This document shows, one piece after another, positions 13,830 to 19,440 of a stretch of DNA of 19,440 bases. A program made the translations under genes and the position numbers. The stretch covers positions 1-19,440 of the forward strand of contig JAKJFI010000001.1 of the NCBI GenBank assembly GCA_022704985.1, read 5' to 3'. Every line of letters starts with the position of its first letter. Position 1 is the stretch's first letter. This DNA is from Candidatus Omnitrophota bacterium. GTDB taxonomy: Bacteria > Ratteibacteria > UBA8468 > B48-G9 > JAFGKM01. Under the pieces are notes generated by a model, which saw nothing but the letters and a program-made list of their open reading frames with translations, was not told the origin of the DNA and made no database searches.

Positions 13830-15182
13830 TCAAAGGAACTTACGGATTGTTTCAAGGAACCCGGTTTTAATTTTCTCAAGGGATTCTGTGTTGTCCGCCT
13901 CTATCCGGACCACGAGCGCGGGCTGGGTGTTTGATGCCCGCACGAGCGCCCATCCGTCCTCAAAAAAGACCTTGACCCCGTCTATGTCGGAGACCCTGCT
14001 TTTTCTTTCTGCAAACAGCTCTTTTATCTTTACCACCACGTCAAACTTTTTTTCATCCGGAACGGCAATCCTTATCTCCGGCGTTGAATGATATTTTTTC
14101 ACTCCGTCCAGAAGGGCGGATGTTTTCTTTCCTGTCTTATCCAGTATATCCAGCAGCCGCAGAGAAGCATAAACGGCATCGTCGTACCCGTAGTAGTCAT
14201 CCGCAAAATAAAGATGCCCGGAGAGTTCTCCGGCGAGGGGTGCTTTTTCGGCATGCAGTTTGTCTTCTATGAGCGAATGACCGGTTTTCCACATAATCGG
14301 GATTCCCCCCGCCTTTTCAATTTCCTCTTCAAGCGCTCTGGTGCACTTGACGTCAAAAATCACCTTCTGCCCGGGAGTCTTTTTCAAAATTTCCCTGGCA
14401 TATATTATCAACAGCTGGTCGCCCCAGAGGATATCGCCTCGCTCATCAACGACCCCCAGCCTGTCACCGTCCCCGTCGTAGCCGAGGCCTATGTCAAGTT
14501 TCCCGTTTGTGACGGCTGTTATCAGGTCTTTCAGATTTTCCGGAACAAGGGGATCGGGGGGGTGATTTGGAAAAGCCGGGTCGCTCTCCGTGTAGAGCTG
14601 GACAATGTCGATGCCGAGCTTCTCAAGAAGAGGGACGAGGACGGGACCGAGTGTTCCGTTGCCGGTATCAACGGCCACCCGCAGTTTTCTCCCGAAGTGG
14701 AATTTTCCGGTCATCAGGTTGATATAATCCTGTACGGCGTTCTTCTCGAAAGAACGACCCTTTCCTGTCTCGAAAGCCCCTTTCTCAATCAGGTCTGCCA
14801 ATTGTTGTATCTCTTTGCCGTAAAGGCTCTTGTTTCCGATAACCAGTTTGAAGCCGTTGAATTCGGGCGGGTTGTGGCTGGCGGTAACCATTACTCCCGC
14901 ATCAAAGCCGTAGTTATGTATGCTGAAATAGAGAACAGGCGTCGGGACTATTCCGATATCGGTGACGTCGCATCCGGTTTCAAGAAGCCCTTTAAGAAGC
15001 TTCTCCTTGATTTCAGGCGTGGTAAACCTGTTGTCTCCGCCGATGCAGACGGTCCTCTTTCCCGCTCGTCTGATGATTGTTCCGAAACCTCTTCCCAAGA
15101 AATAGGGCAGGTCGCCTTTGAGGTCTTCTTCATAAACCGCCCGTATGTCATACTCCCTGAATATCTTCCTGTTAAGTTTCAT
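13830..15182 (-). CDS. Phosphomannomutase/phosphoglucomutase
   Basis: 450-aa alpha-D-phosphohexomutase interconverting hexose 1- and 6-phosphates (ManB/AlgC type), supplying precursors for surface polysaccharides. The four functional loops are clear: TASHNPPEFNG with phospho-Ser102; the metal loop GYDGDGDR with Asp236, Asp238 and Asp240; the sugar loop GELSGH (Glu319, Ser321); and the phosphate loop RASNTQPALVVR near the C-terminus. The N-terminal KIFREYDIRAVY is typical of the PMM/PGM branch. The start at 15182 is chosen because GGGAGGG lies 9 nt upstream; a longer frame to 15218 lacks this. A divergent promoter pair lies upstream. Confidence 0.95.
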   Translation of the reverse strand: MKLNRKIFREYDIRAVYEEDLKGDLPYFLGRGFGTIIRRAGKRTVCIGGDNRFTTPEIKEKLLKGLLETGCDVTDIGIVPTPVLYFSIHNYGFDAGVMVTASHNPPEFNGFKLVIGNKSLYGKEIQQLADLIEKGAFETGKGRSFEKNAVQDYINLMTGKFHFGRKLRVAVDTGNGTLGPVLVPLLEKLGIDIVQLYTESDPAFPNHPPDPLVPENLKDLITAVTNGKLDIGLGYDGDGDRLGVVDERGDILWGDQLLIIYAREILKKTPGQKVIFDVKCTRALEEEIEKAGGIPIMWKTGHSLIEDKLHAEKAPLAGELSGHLYFADDYYGYDDAVYASLRLLDILDKTGKKTSALLDGVKKYHSTPEIRIAVPDEKKFDVVVKIKELFAERKSRVSDIDGVKVFFEDGWALVRASNTQPALVVRIEADNTESLEKIKTGFLETIRKFL

Positions 15183-15237
15183 TTTTCGTATCCCTCCCGC
15201 TCTTGCAAACATCTGCAAATATGCATGTACTTAACTT

Positions 15238-15267
15238 ATTATATATTACATGGTGAGCAATTGACAA
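15238..15267 (-). promoter_or_regulatory. Candidate promoter for the phosphohexomutase gene
   Basis: On the minus strand: TTGTCA (15267-15262), 18 bp, TATAAT (15243-15238). Transcription would begin near 15231, giving a leader of about 49 nt with the gene's GGGAGGG. Its -35 overlaps the -35 of the opposite promoter, so the two could compete. Confidence 0.5.
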
Positions 15268-15290
15268 AATAAGTCTGCAATGGGTAAAAT
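15261..15290 (+). promoter_or_regulatory. Strong promoter for the pseudopilin gene, start site at the ATG
   Basis: A consensus TTGACA (15261-15266), 18 bp, then TAAAAT (15285-15290). The predicted first transcribed base is 15297, exactly the A of the pseudopilin ATG. No Shine-Dalgarno is visible, so the mRNA may be leaderless. Confidence 0.55.
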
Positions 15291-15296
15291 TAAGAT

Positions 15297-16022
15297 ATGC
15301 AGAATAAGAAGGGGCTGGCATTGCTGGAGCTTGTAGTGGCTGTGGCGATAGTCCTGATTTTTGCCGCCATAATCATATGGCTGGTGAGCGTCGTTATGCA
15401 GAAATCAAAGGTAGTGAGCGCCAAAGCGCAGATTACGCAGCTGGCTCTTCTGCTTGAGTCCGTTAAGGATGATACCGGGTATTATCCAACATCCCTGCAG
15501 GATCTTACAAAGAAAGAAGCGCCGAAATTCCAGGAGAAGGGATGGATGGGTTTTTATACCGAGGAAATACCTCTTGATCCTTGGGTTAATGCCTATTTTT
15601 ATTATATTCCGCCCACCACGGTGTTGCCGGCCACCAGGTCCAAGCCAAGAACTACACCGCCTTCTGTCGAGCGGATTGTTTTTAACGCTTCTCCCGGCAA
15701 GGGCAGATTGATAATAACCAACTACAGAACAACCGCTAACCGTATCTGGCTGAACGGGAGAGAGGTTGTGCACCCGAGCGAATTAAAAAACCACCCCGTA
15801 CCCCAGATTATCGAGAAGGAAGTTGACCTTCAGGAGAATAATGTTTTTGAGTTGAGGCTTACGGGTCAACACAGCAGTTATCTCTTCTTAGAAGTCTCCG
15901 GTTTTATGCCTACTGATGAATATTTTATCCTCGGCAGTTACGGGAAAAACAAGGTTTCAGGCGGCGAAGGTTTTGACGGGGATATTGCCTGGTATTCGAA
16001 CAAGTATCCGAATTTTCAATAG
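15297..16022 (+). CDS. GspG-like pseudopilin with a large inserted domain
   Basis: 241-aa type IV pilin/type II secretion-like major pseudopilin. The leader MQNKKG is followed by LALLELVVAVAIV: prepilin peptidase would cut after Gly6, leaving the essential Glu at +5 (Glu11), then a hydrophobic helix to about 34. The globular part starts like GspG (TGYYPTSLQDL; PLDPWVNAYFYY at 92-103). It ends like GspG (DEYFILGSYG; GGEGFDGDI at 222-230), the calcium-loop region. Between about 107 and 205 lies an extra segment of about 100 residues with beta-rich patterns (RIWLNGREVV, KEVDLQENNVFELRL, SYLFLEV). Ordinary GspG is about 140-150 aa. No secretion-machine genes are adjacent, so the assembly system is unknown. 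It probably starts from a leaderless transcript. Confidence 0.85.
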   Translation: MQNKKGLALLELVVAVAIVLIFAAIIIWLVSVVMQKSKVVSAKAQITQLALLLESVKDDTGYYPTSLQDLTKKEAPKFQEKGWMGFYTEEIPLDPWVNAYFYYIPPTTVLPATRSKPRTTPPSVERIVFNASPGKGRLIITNYRTTANRIWLNGREVVHPSELKNHPVPQIIEKEVDLQENNVFELRLTGQHSSYLFLEVSGFMPTDEYFILGSYGKNKVSGGEGFDGDIAWYSNKYPNFQ

Positions 16023-16100
16023 TATGCAGGAAAAACGATAAATTTACAACGCGTCACCTTCAGAGTGTATCAAGGGAGAATTCAGGGTAAAGGAGTTATT

Positions 16101-16559
16101 ATGGCGAACCAGCAGAAGAAGTGCAGGAGAAAAAAATACCTGATAAACAAGCCGCTTCAGTTGGTATATTCTGGTATAACCGTGTATCTTTTGCTAATAG
16201 GAATAATGGTAGTCGGTATGGCCACTTACTATATAACGCTTGATACCATATTATCCCAGTTGGAAGCCCAGGGAGGGATGGTGCAGACCTACGAAATAGT
16301 CAGGAATATAAACCTTATCCTGATTAAACGTATCAGCATCCTGCTCTTCGTAGTTATGGCTTTTGCGTTCGCTCTTGCGGTTTACTACCTGCATCGGATA
16401 GCGGGCCCGGTATTCAGAATAGAGAAGACTCTGAACGAAATTGCTGAAGGGAAGAAAGTTGAGCTTATAAGGTTAAGAAAGAAGGATTTTTTCAAGTCCC
16501 TTGCAGAAGCTCTTAACAAGGTGATAGGCATTATCCAGAAAGAAGAGTCCTGCAAATAG
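16101..16559 (+). CDS. Two-TM HAMP-domain membrane protein
   Basis: 152-aa inner-membrane protein. A basic N-terminus precedes TM1 (about 21-44), then a short extracytoplasmic loop, TM2 (about 76-97) and a cytoplasmic HAMP-like helix-turn-helix (about 98-146: RIAGPVFRIEKTLNEIAEG, then a second helix). There is no kinase or methyl-accepting module, so it is a bare signal-relay or structural module. The start at 16101 has AAAGGAG 5 nt upstream; a frame to 16065 is less likely. It follows the pseudopilin by 78 bp on the same strand and may work with it. Its function is unknown. Confidence 0.75.
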   Translation: MANQQKKCRRKKYLINKPLQLVYSGITVYLLLIGIMVVGMATYYITLDTILSQLEAQGGMVQTYEIVRNINLILIKRISILLFVVMAFAFALAVYYLHRIAGPVFRIEKTLNEIAEGKKVELIRLRKKDFFKSLAEALNKVIGIIQKEESCK

Positions 16560-16568
16560 AGTCGTTCT

Positions 16569-16889
16569 TTATACGTTCGCCCAGAGCTTTTCAAGTTTAT
16601 AGTAGTCCCTTGTCTCAGGCAGGAAGATATGCACCATTATCTCCGCGTAATCCAGCAGTATCCATTTTCCCGTCTTGATTCCGTCCACGGAAACCGGAGC
16701 ATCTTCGAATTCTTCAAGGAGCGAGTCGGCAAGCGTCCTGGTGTGCACGGTGGAATTGCCGGTGGCTATCACGAAATAGTCGGTAATCCATGTCTGCTTT
16801 CCGACATTAAGCACCCGCACGTCTTCCGCTTTTTTATTTTCAAGAATGTGCGTTATCCGCTTCAGCTTTGTATTGATTGTTTTCTCCAC
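16569..16889 (-). CDS. rsfS: Ribosomal silencing factor RsfS (iojap family)
   Basis: 106-aa protein that binds large-subunit protein L14 and blocks subunit joining when nutrients run out. Family hallmarks are the VLNVGKQTWITDYFVIATG segment, the STVHTRTLADSL helix, and WILLDYAEIMVHIF with ETRDYYKLEKLW. The start codon is GTG at 16889; an in-frame TAA occurs two codons earlier, so no longer frame exists. No clear Shine-Dalgarno is present, and a -10-like TACAAT would start transcription almost at the GTG. It stands alone on the minus strand, with its 3' end 9 nt from the HAMP gene. The usual nadD neighbour is absent. Confidence 0.93.
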   Translation of the reverse strand: MEKTINTKLKRITHILENKKAEDVRVLNVGKQTWITDYFVIATGNSTVHTRTLADSLLEEFEDAPVSVDGIKTGKWILLDYAEIMVHIFLPETRDYYKLEKLWANV

Positions 16890-16897
16890 TTTCCATT

Positions 16898-16903
16898 ATT
16901 GTA
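16898..16903 (-). promoter_or_regulatory. Possible -10 element for rsfS
   Basis: TACAAT on the minus strand puts the predicted first base near 16891, two bases before the GTG start codon. The -35 region is T-rich but not a good match, so confidence is low. Confidence 0.3.
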
Positions 16904-16944
16904 CTGCAAGATTCTTCAAAAAGAAATATTTGCCTGAAATTTTT

Positions 16945-16971
16945 TTGACTTTTTTTTATTTGGGATATAAT
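16945..16971 (+). promoter_or_regulatory. Upstream candidate promoter P1 for nrdD
   Basis: TTGACT (16945-16950) and a perfect TATAAT (16966-16971), but only 15 bp between them, shorter than ideal. It lies in a very T-rich stretch and would start near 16978. Confidence 0.4.
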
Positions 16972-16987
16972 AGAAAAGAAGAAAGAA

Positions 16988-17016
16988 TTGACAGGCAAAA
17001 AGACAGCAAGTAGAAT
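16988..17016 (+). promoter_or_regulatory. Promoter P2 for nrdD
   Basis: Consensus TTGACA (16988-16993), an optimal 17-bp spacer, then TAGAAT (17011-17016). The predicted start is near 17023, giving an 88-nt leader. The 7-1-7 palindrome at 17032-17046 lies just after this start, where a bound repressor would block it. Confidence 0.65.
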
Positions 17017-17031
17017 GTAATTGGTTAAGGA

Positions 17032-17046
17032 CTGTAATCATTACAA
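17032..17046 (+). promoter_or_regulatory. Fur-family-like operator palindrome in the nrdD promoter region
   Basis: The core TGTAAT-C-ATTACA (17033-17045) is a perfect inverted repeat with a single central base. With flanks it resembles the 7-1-7 operators of PerR/Zur/Fur-type regulators, in which ..TAAT-n-ATTA.. is characteristic. It is not an NrdR box. Which regulator binds, if any, is unknown. Confidence 0.45.
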
Positions 17047-17058
17047 ATTCAATCCATG

Positions 17059-17086
17059 CCCCTAACTGTGCAAGAAATACACGGGG
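17059..17086 (+). other. Bulged hairpin in the nrdD leader
   Basis: CCCC (17059-17062) can pair with GGGG (17083-17086), and GTG (17068-17070) with CAC (17080-17082), leaving a 5-nt bulge on the left strand. It sits about 25 nt before the start codon and upstream of the AAGGGGG ribosome-binding site. A regulatory role is speculative. Confidence 0.25.
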
Positions 17087-17110
17087 AGGGTTCGGGACAA
17101 GGGGGATAAA

Positions 17111-17401
17111 ATGTTCGACAGGATAAGAAAAAGGAATGGCGAGGTGGTCAATTTTGAATCCCAGAAGATAACCAACGCCTTATACAAGGCCGGTCAGGCA
17201 ACGGGTGAATTTGACCAGGATGTCGCCAGGAAACTTACCCTGCGGGTACTGGACCTTGCGATTGATATGATAGACGACAGGATTCCCTCTGTTGAAGAAA
17301 TTCAGGATATAGTAGAAGAAATTCTCATAGCGTCCCCGTACAGGAAGACCGCAAAGGCGTACATCATCTACAGGGATCAGCACGCCAAGTTGACTTGGTA
17401 A
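17111..17401 (+). CDS. nrdD: Anaerobic ribonucleotide reductase, ATP-cone part (5' piece of split nrdD)
   Basis: 96-aa open frame holding the ATP-cone regulatory domain: IRKRNGEVVNFESQKI, NALYKAGQATG, PSVEEIQDIVEEIL and KAYIIYRDQHAK. In a normal NrdD this domain continues directly into the glycyl-radical catalytic domain. Here the frame ends with LTW and TAA (17399-17401), just where the catalytic domain resumes in the -1 frame. The ATP-cone senses dATP/ATP and switches the enzyme off or on. The start at 17111 follows AAGGGGG. The split could be a real frameshift or deletion, a two-polypeptide arrangement, or a sequence error. No classical X-XXY-YYZ slippery heptamer is seen in the overlap. 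Confidence 0.85.
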   Translation: MFDRIRKRNGEVVNFESQKITNALYKAGQATGEFDQDVARKLTLRVLDLAIDMIDDRIPSVEEIQDIVEEILIASPYRKTAKAYIIYRDQHAKLTW

Positions 17402-19173
17402 ACCAGTATCTGACCAAGGAAGACTGGCGGGTAAACGAGAACAGCAACATGAGTTTTTCCCTTCAGGGATTGAATAATTACGTTTCCTCCGAGGTGACCA
17501 AGACATACTGGCTGAACAGCAACTATCCTCCCGAGGTGCGGCAGGCATACATAAACGGTGACATACATATTCATGACCTGGGGTGCCTTTCCGTTTACTG
17601 CGTGGGATGGGACCTTCAGGACCTGCTCACCGTGGGTTTCCGCGGGGCGGTCGGCAAGGTGGAGAGTAAACCGGCAAAACATTTCAGGACTGCGTTGGGG
17701 CAGATAGTTAATTTCTTTTATACTCTGCAGGGAGAAGCTGCGGGTGCGCAGGCGTTCTCCAATTTCGACACGCTTCTGGCGCCGTTTATCAGGTACGACA
17801 ATCTTGGTTACAAAGAGGTGAAGCAGGCGCTCCAGGAATTTCTTTTCAACGTCAATGTCTCCACCCGTGTCGGTTTTCAAACGCCCTTCACGAACCTTAC
17901 GCTGGATTTGACCGTGCCGTCCATATACAGGGACCAGCCGGTTATCGTAGGCGGGGAAGCGAAGAATGAGACATACAAGGAGTTCCAGGGTGAAATGGAT
18001 GTGCTGAACAGAGCGTTTCTTGAGGTGATGCTTGAGGGGGACGCAAAGGGCAGGGTCTTCACTTTCCCCATCCCGACATATAACATAACCAAGGATTTTG
18101 ACTGGGACAACAGCAATATGGACCTGCTCTGGCAAGTGACCGCAAAGTACGGCATTCCGTATTTCAGTAATTTTATCAACTCTGACATGAAGCCGGATGA
18201 CGTTAGGTCAATGTGCTGCAGGCTTCGGCTGGATACCGTGGAGTTGAGAAAGCGCGGCGGCGGGCTTTTCGGTGCAAATCCGCTTACCGGCAGTATAGGC
18301 GTGGTGACTATTAACATGCCCAGGATAGGGTATCTTTCCGACTCCGAAGACGAATTTATTACCCGCCTGGATACGCTCATGTCCGTTGCGAAAGAGTCGC
18401 TCGAGATAAAGAGGAAAATAATAGAGAAGTTGACCGACGAGAATCTCTATCCCTATTCTGCCTTCTACCTGAGAAATGTGAAGCAGAGGTTCGGCAAGTA
18501 CTGGATGAATCACTTTGCCACGATAGGGCTTTCCGGAATGAATGAAGCATGCCTTAATCTTTTAGGCAAGGATATCGGTACGCCGGAAGGGCTGGAGTTC
18601 AGCGTCAGGGTGATGAAGTTCATGCGTGAGAGACTGGTCAGGTACCAGGAGGAAACGGGGAATAATTACAATCTTGAAGCTACGCCGGCCGAGGGTACCA
18701 GTTACCGTCTCGCCAAGGCGGACAAGGGAAGATATCCAGACATAATCTGCGCCAATGAAAATGAATACAGAAAGGGAGCGGAGCCTTTCTATACCAATTC
18801 CTCGCAGCTGCCGGTTAACTATACCGATGATATCTTTGAATCTCTTGAACTGCAGGACGACCTGCAGGTTCTTTACACAGGAGGGACCGTTGTCCATCTT
18901 TTCACCGGAGAAAGAGTGGACACCACCGAAGGGGTGAAGAAACTGGTAAGGGTTATCTGTGAGAAGTTCAGACTTCCGTATTTTACCATTACACCTACTT
19001 TTTCCGTATGTCCTGAACACGGGTATATCAAGGGCGAGGTGTACAAGTGTGATAGTTGCAACAGGGAGACTGAAGTCTATTCGAGGGTCGTGGGATATTT
19101 GAGGCCCGTGAAACAGTGGAACAAGGGTAAGGTGGAAGAATTCAAGATGAGAAAGACGTATGTATTGAAATGA
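17395..19173 (+). CDS. nrdD: Anaerobic ribonucleoside-triphosphate reductase, catalytic part (3' piece of split nrdD)
   Basis: 592-aa frame from TTG 17395, overlapping the ATP-cone stop by 7 nt. It carries the class III reductase domain: NENSNMSFSLQGLNNY, IHDLGCLSVYCVGWDLQDLL, GEAAGAQAFSNFDTLLAPF, the MCCRLRLD cysteine segment and ENEYRKGAEPFYTNS. The C-terminal zinc site reads CPEH...CDSC (Cys539, His542, Cys552, Cys555), and the glycyl-radical motif is RVVGY with Gly567. All key catalytic features look intact. The open frame extends upstream without a start codon; TTG is the first candidate and has no good ribosome-binding site, so true initiation is doubtful. The enzyme makes dNTPs from NTPs without oxygen, using formate, and needs NrdG, which follows with a 4-nt ATGA overlap. 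Confidence 0.93.
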   Translation: MVNQYLTKEDWRVNENSNMSFSLQGLNNYVSSEVTKTYWLNSNYPPEVRQAYINGDIHIHDLGCLSVYCVGWDLQDLLTVGFRGAVGKVESKPAKHFRTALGQIVNFFYTLQGEAAGAQAFSNFDTLLAPFIRYDNLGYKEVKQALQEFLFNVNVSTRVGFQTPFTNLTLDLTVPSIYRDQPVIVGGEAKNETYKEFQGEMDVLNRAFLEVMLEGDAKGRVFTFPIPTYNITKDFDWDNSNMDLLWQVTAKYGIPYFSNFINSDMKPDDVRSMCCRLRLDTVELRKRGGGLFGANPLTGSIGVVTINMPRIGYLSDSEDEFITRLDTLMSVAKESLEIKRKIIEKLTDENLYPYSAFYLRNVKQRFGKYWMNHFATIGLSGMNEACLNLLGKDIGTPEGLEFSVRVMKFMRERLVRYQEETGNNYNLEATPAEGTSYRLAKADKGRYPDIICANENEYRKGAEPFYTNSSQLPVNYTDDIFESLELQDDLQVLYTGGTVVHLFTGERVDTTEGVKKLVRVICEKFRLPYFTITPTFSVCPEHGYIKGEVYKCDSCNRETEVYSRVVGYLRPVKQWNKGKVEEFKMRKTYVLK

Positions 19174-19440
19174 AAATAGGCGGGTTCCAGAAAACTTCCC
19201 TGATTGAATTTCCCGGAAAGCTGAGTTGTGTGGTATTTGTGCAGGGATGCAACCTTCGCTGTCCGTATTGCCACAACCCTGAGCTTGTACTGCCTGAAAA
19301 GTTTTCTCCCTCACTTGATCCCGTGGCGGTAACGGCATTCCTTGAAAGAAGGAAACAATACCTTGAAGGCGTGGTCATCACCGGTGGAGAACCGTGCCTT
19401 GATATTGAAGGGCTCCTCTCTTTTGCAAAAGGGGTGAAGG
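19170..19440 (+). CDS. nrdG: Anaerobic ribonucleotide reductase activating protein (5' part)
   Basis: The gene runs off the right edge after about 90 residues. It starts MKIGGFQKTSLIEFPGKLS and carries the radical-SAM motif CNLRCPYCHN, then VVITGGEPCL. This is the NrdG (PflA-like) activase that uses SAM and a 4Fe-4S cluster to place the glycyl radical on NrdD. Its ATG overlaps the nrdD TGA stop (ATGA), as usual in nrdDG operons. The IEFPGKLS context favours the NrdG branch common in anaerobes. Nothing about the C-terminus can be said. Confidence 0.93.
   Translation, partial: MKIGGFQKTSLIEFPGKLSCVVFVQGCNLRCPYCHNPELVLPEKFSPSLDPVAVTAFLERRKQYLEGVVITGGEPCLDIEGLLSFAKGVK

Noticed and set aside
13699..13833. 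N-terminal extension of the thioredoxin frame
   Set aside because: A strong ribosome-binding site and a lipoprotein signal peptide begin at 13698; the extension would hide the signal peptide.
15183..15218. N-terminal extension of the phosphohexomutase
   Set aside because: GGGAGGG is placed for the start at 15182, and the extension covers that site.
14088..15272. Plus-strand 394-aa open frame
   Set aside because: It is antisense to the phosphohexomutase, which has all four catalytic loops; no coding features of its own.
17375..17401. Programmed -1 ribosomal frameshift in nrdD
   Set aside because: The -1 frame does join the domains (HAK-VDLV), but no X-XXY-YYZ slippery heptamer or clear downstream stimulator is visible, so I do not assert it.
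17377..18135. Minus-strand 252-aa open frame opposite nrdD
   Set aside because: Shadow of the reductase catalytic domain.
1..19440. CRISPR array, rRNA genes, insertion sequences
   Set aside because: No regularly spaced repeat array, rRNA sequence, transposase or terminal inverted repeats were seen.

Overview
The window looks like a chromosomal segment of an uncultivated, strictly or facultatively anaerobic, Gram-negative-type bacterium of moderate GC. Anaerobic life is suggested by the class III (glycyl-radical) ribonucleotide reductase nrdD-nrdG. A Gram-negative-type envelope is suggested by a lipoprotein-type thioredoxin and a GspG-like pseudopilin. I cannot name the phylum from sequence alone; candidate lineages such as Omnitrophota or Nitrospirota relatives are guesses.

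Layout. At 1-250 is the 3' end of an IMP-dehydrogenase-like (GuaB3-type) gene, followed by dnaE (313-3762). An AT-rich accessory cassette (about 3860-5935) follows: a putative PD-(D/E)XK restriction enzyme, a beta-class/N4-type DNA methyltransferase and a 68-aa unknown protein. The cassette abuts a 3' remnant of mtnA (methylthioribose-1-phosphate isomerase), which runs into a tRNA-Val(CAC) gene. Downstream, the last 19 bp of the tRNA neighbourhood recur 169 bp further on, enclosing a structured stretch, then two hairpins, the second an intrinsic-terminator-like element only 10 nt before an inositol-monophosphatase-family gene. That gene overlaps a soluble GAF-histidine kinase, which overlaps a stand-alone tRNA-binding-domain protein (6481-8958).

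On the minus strand (9048-11553) a SPASM radical-SAM protein, a pyruvoyl-dependent arginine decarboxylase and an agmatinase form a compact cluster. The last two give arginine -> agmatine -> putrescine. A divergent TIM-barrel (xylose-isomerase-like) gene meets a PHP phosphoesterase tail to tail. The PHP gene is coupled to a TlpA-like lipoprotein thioredoxin and lies downstream of a phosphomannomutase/phosphoglucomutase (minus strand, 12353-15182).

On the plus strand a pseudopilin with a large inserted domain is followed by a two-TM HAMP protein. rsfS lies on the minus strand. Finally comes nrdD-nrdG: here nrdD is split by a frame change between its ATP-cone and its catalytic domain, and it sits behind tandem promoters and a Fur-family-like 7-1-7 palindrome.

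The points most worth a second look are the tRNA-tail repeat (reminiscent of the E. coli tyrT/rtT arrangement), the restriction-modification cassette replacing most of mtnA, the split nrdD with its palindrome, the pseudopilin insertion, and promoters placed so that transcripts would begin at or next to the start codon.
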